A DNA stretch of 6,244 nucleotides from JAHEME01 sp034435035 (GTDB lineage: Bacteria > Chloroflexota > Anaerolineae > Aggregatilineales > UBA3940): positions 1 to 6,244 of the forward strand of contig DAOTXW010000104.1 in the NCBI GenBank assembly GCA_034435035.1, given 5' to 3'. The translations under genes were made by a program, and so were the position numbers. Below, piece after piece: positions 1-5,622 of this stretch (position 1 is its first letter; each line of letters opens with the position of its first letter). The notes below the pieces were generated by a model. The model was not told the DNA's origin. It was given only the letters and a program-made list of their open reading frames with translations, and ran no database searches.

Positions 1-2
1 TC

Positions 3-752
3 CACACCCCGATCCCGACCCCCAGCCCGCGCCCGCCGGTGACCGCCACGCCGACGCCCAGCCCGCCGCCCCCCGCCACCGTGATCCTCACCGCGACGCC
101 CACGCCGCGCCCGACGGGCACGCCGGCTGCCGCGCCGGGGACGGTGGTGCTCGCCAGCGACGGCGAGGGCAACTTCGAGATCTACGTGCAGGCGCCGGGG
201 AGCGCGCCGGTGAACGTCACCCGCCACCCGGCCAACGACGGGTTCCCCGACCTGTCACCGGATGGGCGGTGGATCGTCTTCGCTTCGGATCGGGATGGGC
301 AGGCGGAGATCTACGTCATGGCCCTCGACGGCAGCGGGCTGATCCGCCTGACCCACAGCGGCGGCGAGGATACCGACCCCTCGTGGTCGCCGGATGGGAC
401 GCGCATCGCCTTCACCAGCGACCGGGAGGGGAACCGGGACATCTTCGTGATGGCCGCCGACGGCTCGGCCGTCGTCAACCTGACGCGCCACCCGGCGCTG
501 GACTACCAGCCGGACTGGTCGCCGGATGGCAGCCGGATCGCCTTCACAACCGCCCGCGATGGCAACGAGGAAGTGTATGTGATGGCCCCGGATGGCTCCG
601 GGCTGGTTAACCTGACTCAGAACCCCGCCCATGACAACGCGCCCGCCTGGTCCGCCGATGGAGCGCAGCTGTCCTTCTTCTCCAACCGCGGCGGCGGCTA
701 CGCCCCCTTCCGCATGGCCGCCGACGGCTCCGGGCAGGCTCCCGCGCCCTGA
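3..752 (+). CDS. PD40/TolB-type beta-propeller protein with Pro/Thr linker (5'-partial)
   Basis: The reading frame is open from the left edge, so the GTG at 39 is not a credible start: codons 3-38 already encode the same Pro/Thr linker (HTPIPTPSPRPP). The visible 249 residues consist of a low-complexity linker (residues 1 to about 46, rich in PTP/ATP) and then four and a half PD40-like repeats. Each repeat has the pattern ASDRDG-x-EIYVMxxDGSG-x-LT-x-WSPDG-x-RIAF. The WSPDG-type motif recurs at nucleotides 255, 387, 519 and 651. In this family such repeats form a beta-propeller, usually mediating protein or ligand contacts rather than catalysis. The linker suggests that the propeller sits outside the membrane, tethered to an N-terminal TM or lipid anchor; by analogy with the kinase at 3226 the missing part could be a Ser/Thr kinase, but that is inference. 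The gene ends in PAPAP-stop only 7 bases from the convergent histidine kinase. A lone propeller lipoprotein is the main alternative. Confidence 0.85.
   Translation, partial: HTPIPTPSPRPPVTATPTPSPPPPATVILTATPTPRPTGTPAAAPGTVVLASDGEGNFEIYVQAPGSAPVNVTRHPANDGFPDLSPDGRWIVFASDRDGQAEIYVMALDGSGLIRLTHSGGEDTDPSWSPDGTRIAFTSDREGNRDIFVMAADGSAVVNLTRHPALDYQPDWSPDGSRIAFTTARDGNEEVYVMAPDGSGLVNLTQNPAHDNAPAWSADGAQLSFFSNRGGGYAPFRMAADGSGQAPAP
144..749 (+). repeat. Tandem PD40 repeat units, 132-nt period
   Basis: The serine codon of the (W)SPDG motif falls at 255, 387, 519 and 651, an exact spacing of 132 nt (44 residues) three times in a row. The first unit, from 144, is less regular and reads DLSPDG in place of WSPDG. 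The last unit is cut short after MAADGSGQ. Some adjoining stretches are also alike at DNA level (for example TGGTCGCCGGATGG in units 2 and 3), consistent with internal duplication. Confidence 0.85.
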
Positions 753-759
753 TCGATGC

Positions 760-3036
760 TCAGCCGGGCGGCCCGGCGATGGGCAGCGCCACGTTGAAGG
801 TGGCCCCGTGCCCCGGCTGGCTTTCCACCCACAGCCGGCCCCCGTGCGCCTCCGCCAGATGCCGCGAGATCGGCAGCCCCAGCCCGGTGCCGGTGCCCAC
901 CCGCAGCCCCAGCCGCGACTGGCGGAAGGTCTCGAAGATCAGGGCCTGATCCTCGGCGGCCACGCCGGGGCCGGTGTCCTGAACGGCGATCAGCACCTCA
1001 TCGCCCGAACCCCTGGCGCGGATGGTCACCCGGCCCTGCTCGGTGAACTTGCAGGCGTTGGCGACCAGGTTGAGCAGGATCTGGCGCACGCGCCGGGGGT
1101 CGCAGCGGATGTCGGGAAGCGGCTGCTCGACCGCCAGGGCGGCCTCCACCGGCCTGTCCACCAGCAGGCCGCAGGCCACTCCATGCGCCTCATCCAGGAT
1201 TGCCCGCAGAGAGACTTCGTCCTCCAGTGACAGCGTCAGCGCCCCGGCCTCGATGCGGGAAACATCCAGCACATCGTTGATCAGCGCCAGCAGATGGCGT
1301 GCGCTCAGGGCCGCTTTATCGAGGGCATCTTTCTGCTGCGGGTTCACCGGCCCCTTGACCCCTGCGGCGACGAACTGGGTGAAGTTGAGGATCGCGTTGA
1401 GGGGGGTGCGCAGCTCGTGGCTCATGGCGGCCAGAAACTGCGACTTCAGGTGGTCGGCCTCCAGGGCGCGGTCGCGGGCCGCTGCCAGCTCGCGGTTGGC
1501 GGCTTCCAGCTCGGCGGTGCGATCCTGCACGCGCTGCTCCAGTTCGGCGTTGAGCCGGCTGATCTCCGCTTCGGCCTGCTTGCGCTGGGTAATATCGCGC
1601 TGAGTCCCCCACACGCCGACCAGCTTCCCCCCGCGGATCACGCCAACAGCATTGTTCAGGAAGTACACCGGGTTACCCTGGCTGTCAAACTCCACGGTTT
1701 CGCGCTCCTGGCCCCGGTAGCCGGCCTCCACCAGCGCCAGCGTCGAGGCGGTGTTGCGCTCGTCCGGAACTCCGCCGTAGAGGTCGATCAGCCGGCGGCC
1801 CAGCAGGTCCTCGCGCGCGGCAAAGCCGTACATCCGGGCCAGCGCATCATTGCACTCGGCGACGTAGCCCTGGTACTGGATGCGCCGCACCTGCTCCAGC
1901 GGGGGCAGGTCGATGGGGATCGGCTCGTCAACCGCCAGCAGCCAGATCCCTTCGACGCTCAGCTCGACGAAGTTGCGGTAGCGTTCCTCGCTGGCCTGGA
2001 GGGCTTCGCGGGCCAGCCGCTGCTCGGTGATGTCCTGCACCGCGCCCTGAATAGCCGTCAGCCGGTTGTGGGTCACATCCCACACCGGGCGGGCATGCAC
2101 CCGCACCCAGCGTATGCTGCCATCCCGGTGGATCACCCGCAGCTCGCTGACCACATTCCGGTTGGCCTGAAGCTCGGCCAGATCGCGGTCATCCTGCGCC
2201 CGATCCTCCGGGTGGAGGCAGGCCCGCCAGCCGCCGCGGGCCCGATATTCCTCGCGGGAGTAGCCGCTGACGCGCTCAAAGGCCCCTTCCAGCCACCGGT
2301 TGACCACGCCCCCCTCCGGCGTGACGGCGGACTCAAAGATATAGTCGGAGATCAGCGAGGAGATCAGCCGAAAGCGATCTTCAACCTGGCGGCGCAGAGC
2401 GATATCTTCCTCCAGCTGCCGGTTTACGCGCTCCAGTTCCTGCCGCCGGACCTGCTCCAGGCTGTGAATATGCGACATCAACACCACCGCGGCGGCATCC
2501 ACCACCGCGAGGATCAGCAGCGTATCCGTGTAGTAGGACAGGTCCTCCCACAGGGCGAACGGGGAGAGGTAGGTGAGCAGGGTCGCGCCGCCCAGCGTCG
2601 CCGCCATGACCCAGAGGCTGGCCCGGGCGGAGAGCAGCATGCCGGCCAGCAGCACCGGCACCAGCAGCACCGTCAGCGAAGTAGGCGCAGCGAAGGGCAT
2701 GAACGGCGCCACGATGGCAGCCACCGTGACCGCCATCGTCATCAGCCTGGCCGCCGCCCGGAAGCGCCCGGCCCGGTTCAGGCCGTAGGCCGCCAGGCAG
2801 GCCAACCCCATGAGATAGAACGTGATGGTATCGCCGTCGTCCAGGACGCCGGGGCGGGAGATAGCGCTCACGCCGCTCAGCAGGATCACCGCCAGCGGCA
2901 GCAGCAGGGTCAGCATCGCCAGCAGTCGCGCACGCAGGCGGTCGATGCTGTCGGTGATGGAGGGATGCACACAGAGCAGCCTATCGACAACGCGGGCCGC
3001 CAGGGCCCGGGGCTTCGTCCCCGCAGTCGGTTCCAT
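760..3036 (-). CDS. Membrane-bound PAS-PAS sensor histidine kinase
   Basis: A 758-residue sensor kinase that would autophosphorylate on His and pass the phosphate to a response regulator not seen here. Order of parts: short cytoplasmic N-terminus; about six hydrophobic helices (residues 38-190) with short loops, so no sizeable extracytoplasmic sensor; a coiled coil (190-220); a PAS_3-like domain (about 221-340, ending QGAVQDITEQR); a second PAS domain (about 351-480, ending WGTQRDITQRK); a long coiled coil (481-532); HisKA with the H-box MSHELRTPLNAIL, phospho-acceptor H540; and HATPase_c with N-box N660 (NLVANACKF), G1 DTGPG (687-691), F-box (F701, F704) and G2 GTGTGLGL (714-721). All catalytic boxes are intact and there is no receiver domain. 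The frame stays open to a GTG at 3135, but the ATG at 3036 is preferred: GAGGTG lies just upstream, and a good promoter sits inside the longer version. The gene is divergent from the Ser/Thr kinase and convergent with the PD40 gene. Confidence 0.93.
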   Translation of the reverse strand: MEPTAGTKPRALAARVVDRLLCVHPSITDSIDRLRARLLAMLTLLLPLAVILLSGVSAISRPGVLDDGDTITFYLMGLACLAAYGLNRAGRFRAAARLMTMAVTVAAIVAPFMPFAAPTSLTVLLVPVLLAGMLLSARASLWVMAATLGGATLLTYLSPFALWEDLSYYTDTLLILAVVDAAAVVLMSHIHSLEQVRRQELERVNRQLEEDIALRRQVEDRFRLISSLISDYIFESAVTPEGGVVNRWLEGAFERVSGYSREEYRARGGWRACLHPEDRAQDDRDLAELQANRNVVSELRVIHRDGSIRWVRVHARPVWDVTHNRLTAIQGAVQDITEQRLAREALQASEERYRNFVELSVEGIWLLAVDEPIPIDLPPLEQVRRIQYQGYVAECNDALARMYGFAAREDLLGRRLIDLYGGVPDERNTASTLALVEAGYRGQERETVEFDSQGNPVYFLNNAVGVIRGGKLVGVWGTQRDITQRKQAEAEISRLNAELEQRVQDRTAELEAANRELAAARDRALEADHLKSQFLAAMSHELRTPLNAILNFTQFVAAGVKGPVNPQQKDALDKAALSARHLLALINDVLDVSRIEAGALTLSLEDEVSLRAILDEAHGVACGLLVDRPVEAALAVEQPLPDIRCDPRRVRQILLNLVANACKFTEQGRVTIRARGSGDEVLIAVQDTGPGVAAEDQALIFETFRQSRLGLRVGTGTGLGLPISRHLAEAHGGRLWVESQPGHGATFNVALPIAGPPG

Positions 3037-3038
3037 AG

Positions 3039-3044
3039 CACCTC
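3039..3044 (-). promoter_or_regulatory. Ribosome binding site deciding the histidine kinase start
   Basis: On the minus strand GAGGTG stands two bases before the ATG at 3036-3034, with the GAGG core 4 bases away. The competing GTG at 3135 has a GGAGG directly abutting it with no spacer, which is too close to work well. Together with the promoter at 3083-3111 this favours the ATG at 3036. Confidence 0.6.
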
Positions 3045-3082
3045 GGACACGCTGGCTGTCAGGCGGTGCAGGCGCTGGAGCC

Positions 3083-3111
3083 ATTGTAGCCGGACAGCGG
3101 GGGGTTGGCAA
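3083..3111 (-). promoter_or_regulatory. Sigma70-like promoter of the histidine kinase
   Basis: On the minus strand the -35 box TTGCCA (3111-3106) is followed after 17 bases by the -10 box TACAAT (3088-3083). Each differs from consensus by one or two bases and the spacing is optimal. Transcription would begin near 3076, giving a leader of about 40 nt before the ATG at 3036. The boxes are AT-rich for this GC-rich neighbourhood. Confidence 0.7.
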
Positions 3112-3115
3112 CGCC

Positions 3116-3164
3116 CCCGCCAGCGTGACTTGCACCCTCCGACGCTTTGATGCACACTGGCGGG
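3116..3164. repeat. Imperfect 12-bp inverted repeat in the divergent intergenic region
   Basis: CCCGCCAGCGTG (3116-3127) is mirrored by CACACTGGCGGG (3153-3164), 11 of 12 positions complementary, with a 25-nt spacer. It lies between the histidine kinase -35 box and the Ser/Thr kinase gene, where an operator or leader hairpin would be expected. An octamer GGCAACGC also occurs on both flanks (3107-3114 and 3163-3170). No convincing promoter for the Ser/Thr kinase was found in the 189-base gap; TTGCAC at 3130 has only a weak -10 (CACACT at 3153). Confidence 0.5.
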
Positions 3165-3225
3165 CAACGCACAGGGTTGGTCATTGGCTGCTAACCGTCA
3201 TTTTCACGGGAGTTAAGGAACCACT

Positions 3226-4992
3226 ATGTCCGACCAGTCTACATCGCAGCCCCCCGGAGAGCTCGACGGCAAGACGCTCGGCCAGTATGAGATCATCCGC
3301 CAGCTTGGCCAGGGTGGGATGGCGACGGTTTATCTGGCGCATCAAAAATCGATCGATCGCACCGTCGCGATCAAAGTGATGCCCGCCTACTTCATGCATG
3401 ACCCGAGCTTCCTGCAGCGTTTTGAGCGCGAAGTGCGCGTGATCGCCCGCCTCCAGCACCCGCGCATCCTGCCCGTCTACGACTACGGCGAGATTCAGGG
3501 CCGCCCCTACATCGTGATGGCCTACATGCCCGGGGGCACGCTGGCCGATTTCATCGCGGAAGGCCCGATGCCGCTGGATCGGGTGGTGCGGATGGCCGAA
3601 CAGATCGCCGAAGGGCTGGATCATGCTCACCGCGAGGGCGTCATCCACCGTGACTTCAAGCCCTCCAATGTGCTGCTGGACAAGGCCGGCAATGCGCATC
3701 TGGCCGACTTCGGCATCGCCAAGATCAGCGAATCGACGGTGGCGCTCACCGGCAGCGGCATTGTCGGCACCCCCGCTTACATGGCACCTGAGATGGCCAG
3801 CGAAGGGACCGTCACCCCGCTGGTGGACATCTACGCTATGGGTGTCACGCTCTACCAGATGCTCACCGGCAAATACCCGTTCTCCGGGGACACGCCGCTG
3901 CGTGTCATGATGGCCCATGCCACCGAGCCGGTGCCCGATGTCCGGCAGGACCGCCCCGATCTGCCGCCCGCGGTGGCGGCGGTGCTGCAGCGGGCCATGG
4001 CCAAAGAGCCGCTTGATCGCTTCCCGACGGCCGGCGAACTGGCGGCGGCCCTGCGCAGCGCGATCAGCAGCGCGGCGGCCCCGTCCGCCGAGCAGCAGGC
4101 CACGGTGATCGAGGATGGCGCGTACCTGACAGCCGCTGTCCCACCCACCCCGCCGCCGGCCCGCACACCGCCGCCCCCCCCTCCACCCCCGGCCCCGTCG
4201 GAGGCCCCGCCAGCGTGGAGTCCCGCGCCGGCTCCCGCTGCTGCACCGGTCCCGGCCCCGGCTCCCGAAAAGCGCGGCGGCTGCCGCGGTCCGCTGCTGA
4301 TCGGCGGGATCATTCTGGGGCTGGCGCTGCTGGTCTGCGGCGGATTCGTGGTGCTGGGCGGGGCAGCCAGCCTGCTTTCGCCGACGGCTACTCCTCTGCC
4401 GACGGCCACCCCGACCCCGACGGCCACCCCGACCCCGACGGCCACGCCGCGGCCTCAACCTACCGAGCCCGCTTCAGCCTCCGCCGGCCTGGGTGAACTG
4501 GTCGTCCTGAATGAGTCCGACAGCTCGATCTGCTATCTGTATATCGTGCCCGACGGCACGGATAACTGGGGCGATGACCAGCTCGGCTCCGACACCATCC
4601 CGGTGGGCACTGAGTACACCATCACCGACATCCCGCCCGGGCTGTACGACCTGAAAACGGAGGACTGCGAACATAACCTGATCTCCTGGAACACCGAGGT
4701 CAGCCTGCAGCCGCCGAGCAACACGCTGACCGTCTCCGGTTCCAGCGATGAGGTCGCCATCATCAACAACTCGTCCGGTGACATCTGCGCCGTCTATCTG
4801 TCGCCCAGCACAGAAGAAACCTGGGGCCGCAATCTGGTCGATGACCGGAACCCGATCCCGGCGGGCAGCACTCGCATCTTCCCGGTCTATGCCGGCATCT
4901 GGGATATGCGGGTGGATACGTGCGACGGCCGCAACGTCGAGCGCTACGAGGACAACCTTTCCGGCCTGACGAACTGGACGATCACGGACTGA
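3226..4992 (+). CDS. PknB-like transmembrane Ser/Thr protein kinase with tandem extracytoplasmic two-Cys domains
   Basis: A 588-residue kinase. The catalytic domain (about 20-280) is complete: glycine loop GQGGMATVY (28-36), VAIK lysine K50, helix-C E69, HRDFKPSN with D143 and N148, DFG D161, an activation segment with possible phosphosites T171, T175 and S177, GTPAYMAPE (181-189), D201 and R265. It should phosphorylate Ser/Thr of cytoplasmic proteins and itself. A Pro-rich juxtamembrane region (304-347, including eight prolines in a row) leads to one TM helix (about 355-383), then a PTATPT linker (386-412), then two copies of a small domain (424-504 and 508-588), each with a Cys pair 45 residues apart (C436/C481 and C521/C566). 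In place of PASTA repeats, which bind cell-wall muropeptides in many PknB kinases, it carries this domain, whose ligand I do not know. The ATG is supported by AAGGA (3215-3219), 6 bases upstream. The kinase call is firm; the function of the C-terminal domains is unknown. Confidence 0.95.
   Translation: MSDQSTSQPPGELDGKTLGQYEIIRQLGQGGMATVYLAHQKSIDRTVAIKVMPAYFMHDPSFLQRFEREVRVIARLQHPRILPVYDYGEIQGRPYIVMAYMPGGTLADFIAEGPMPLDRVVRMAEQIAEGLDHAHREGVIHRDFKPSNVLLDKAGNAHLADFGIAKISESTVALTGSGIVGTPAYMAPEMASEGTVTPLVDIYAMGVTLYQMLTGKYPFSGDTPLRVMMAHATEPVPDVRQDRPDLPPAVAAVLQRAMAKEPLDRFPTAGELAAALRSAISSAAAPSAEQQATVIEDGAYLTAAVPPTPPPARTPPPPPPPPAPSEAPPAWSPAPAPAAAPVPAPAPEKRGGCRGPLLIGGIILGLALLVCGGFVVLGGAASLLSPTATPLPTATPTPTATPTPTATPRPQPTEPASASAGLGELVVLNESDSSICYLYIVPDGTDNWGDDQLGSDTIPVGTEYTITDIPPGLYDLKTEDCEHNLISWNTEVSLQPPSNTLTVSGSSDEVAIINNSSGDICAVYLSPSTEETWGRNLVDDRNPIPAGSTRIFPVYAGIWDMRVDTCDGRNVERYEDNLSGLTNWTITD
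4381..4452 (+). repeat. 18-nt minisatellite encoding the PTATPT linker
   Basis: Four 18-nt units begin at 4381, 4399, 4417 and 4435. Units 2 and 3 are identical (CCGACGGCCACCCCGACC); units 1 and 4 diverge at the 3' end. They encode PTATPL, PTATPT, PTATPT and PTATPR, an extended spacer between the TM helix and the outer domains. The 18-nt period keeps the frame, so copy number could vary between strains without breaking the protein. Confidence 0.85.
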
Positions 4993-5017
4993 CACTCGCC
5001 GGTCTGCGTCCGGCTGC

Positions 5018-5047
5018 TCCGGGGGCGCCCATCAGGCCGCCCCCGGA
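5018..5047 (+). terminator. GC hairpin after the Ser/Thr kinase gene, no T-tract
   Basis: TCCGGGGGCG (5018-5027) and CGCCCCCGGA (5038-5047) form a perfect 10-bp stem with a 10-nt loop, 25 bases after the kinase stop. No run of T follows, so it is not a classic intrinsic terminator. It may stop or pause transcription or protect the 3' end. It stands immediately before the next promoter, a position that suits separation of two transcription units. Confidence 0.45.
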
Positions 5048-5057
5048 CTCCTGTCAG

Positions 5058-5085
5058 TTGCGCCCCCTTTGCCACCGCCTATAAT
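5058..5085 (+). promoter_or_regulatory. Sigma70-like promoter of the first lipoprotein gene
   Basis: A perfect -10 box TATAAT (5080-5085) is preceded after 16 bases by TTGCGC (5058-5063), which keeps the TTG half of the -35 consensus. Transcription would start near 5092, leaving a leader of roughly 75 nt. The lipoprotein gene is thus likely to be transcribed separately from the kinase. Confidence 0.7.
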
Positions 5086-5154
5086 AGTCGCCCATACGGG
5101 TGCGGACAGACTGTGAGGGAAGCGCCCGCGGCAAGAATCCATGAACAGATTATC

Positions 5155-5161
5155 GGAGGAG
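5155..5161 (+). promoter_or_regulatory. Strong ribosome binding site fixing the lipoprotein start at 5168
   Basis: GGAGGAG ends 6 bases before the ATG at 5168. An in-frame ATG at 5141 lies upstream of this site and has no good Shine-Dalgarno of its own, so 5168 is the better start. Confidence 0.8.
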
Positions 5162-5167
5162 AATGTC

Positions 5168-5611
5168 ATGACTGCGACTACCAAGCTGCCCCGCCATCTG
5201 GCCTGGGCGGCGCTGGCAGTTCTGGCGCTGGCCGCCCTGGCCTGTGGCGGCGGGGCCACGGAGCCGACCGCTGTCCCGCCCACCGCCGTTCCACCCACCG
5301 CCGTCCCGCCCACCGCCGCCCCGCCGGCTGAGGAACCTGCTGCCGGCAGCAGCAAGGGGACGGCTTCGCTGATTCTGGAAAACCAGAGCAGCCTGACCCT
5401 GTGCTACCTGTATATCTCGCCGGCTAACCAGGATTCCTGGGGGGATGATCAACTGGGCGCGGATAACACCGTGCCCCCCGGCAGCAGCTTCACCATCACC
5501 GACATCCCGGCGGGCACCTATGATCTGCGCGTTGAGACCTGCGACGATCAGAGCGTCGAGCGCTTCGGCGAGGTGCTCGAGGGCGAGACCACCTGGACCA
5601 TCACGGACTGA
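5168..5611 (+). CDS. Small surface lipoprotein with one kinase-type two-Cys domain
   Basis: A 147-residue predicted lipoprotein. The signal peptide has a basic n-region (K6, R9, H10) and an Ala/Leu core ending LAALA-C26; this fits the broad lipobox pattern, with Leu at -2 and Ala at -1 and -3. After cleavage the Cys would be lipidated and the rest exposed outside the membrane. A GGG and a (TAVPP)n spacer (residues 34-53) follow, then one copy (about 65-147) of the domain found twice in the adjacent kinase, with C79 and C125 as the conserved pair and the motif SWGDDQLG. It ends TWTITD, nearly as the kinase does (NWTITD), and the two genes close with the same 12 bases, ATCACGGACTGA. No enzyme motif is seen. 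It has its own promoter and ribosome site and is followed after 13 bases by an intrinsic terminator. A ligand-binding or kinase-partner role is inference only. Confidence 0.9.
   Translation: MTATTKLPRHLAWAALAVLALAALACGGGATEPTAVPPTAVPPTAVPPTAAPPAEEPAAGSSKGTASLILENQSSLTLCYLYISPANQDSWGDDQLGADNTVPPGSSFTITDIPAGTYDLRVETCDDQSVERFGEVLEGETTWTITD
5267..5326 (+). repeat. 15-nt tandem repeat encoding TAVPP
   Basis: Four 15-nt units start at 5267, 5282, 5297 and 5312 (consensus ACCGCCGTCCCGCCC) and encode TAVPP, TAVPP, TAVPP and TAAPP. They form a flexible stalk between the lipidated cysteine and the folded domain. The period is a multiple of three, so copy changes keep the frame. Confidence 0.85.
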
Positions 5612-5622
5612 TCTGACTGTTT

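Noticed and set aside
763..777. GC palindrome GCCGGGCGGCCCGGC as a shared terminator of the convergent genes
   Set aside because: The stem has almost no loop, no T-run follows on either strand, and it lies in the histidine kinase C-terminal codons.
1294..3150. Long plus-strand open frame (618 codons) opposite the histidine kinase
   Set aside because: Its product is His/Gln/Arg-rich with no recognisable domain, while the minus strand encodes a kinase with every catalytic box. GC-rich codon bias leaves the antisense frame free of stops.
4165..4192. C-rich homopolymer in the kinase as a possible frameshift
   Set aside because: The reading frame stays open and meaningful on both sides (kinase before, TM helix and two-Cys domains after), so the run encodes a real polyproline stretch.
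3181..4458. Long minus-strand open frame (425 codons) opposite the Ser/Thr kinase
   Set aside because: It is an antisense shadow of the kinase: low-complexity Arg/Gly at one end, no domain, and the kinase motifs on the plus strand are complete.
5141..5167. Upstream in-frame ATG as the start of the first lipoprotein
   Set aside because: The strong GGAGGAG lies downstream of it, and starting there would add acidic residues (SEEN) before the signal peptide.
5267..5326. Short tandem repeats as a CRISPR-like array
   Set aside because: Units are 15 nt, directly adjacent with no spacers, in frame, and encode a Pro-rich stalk.
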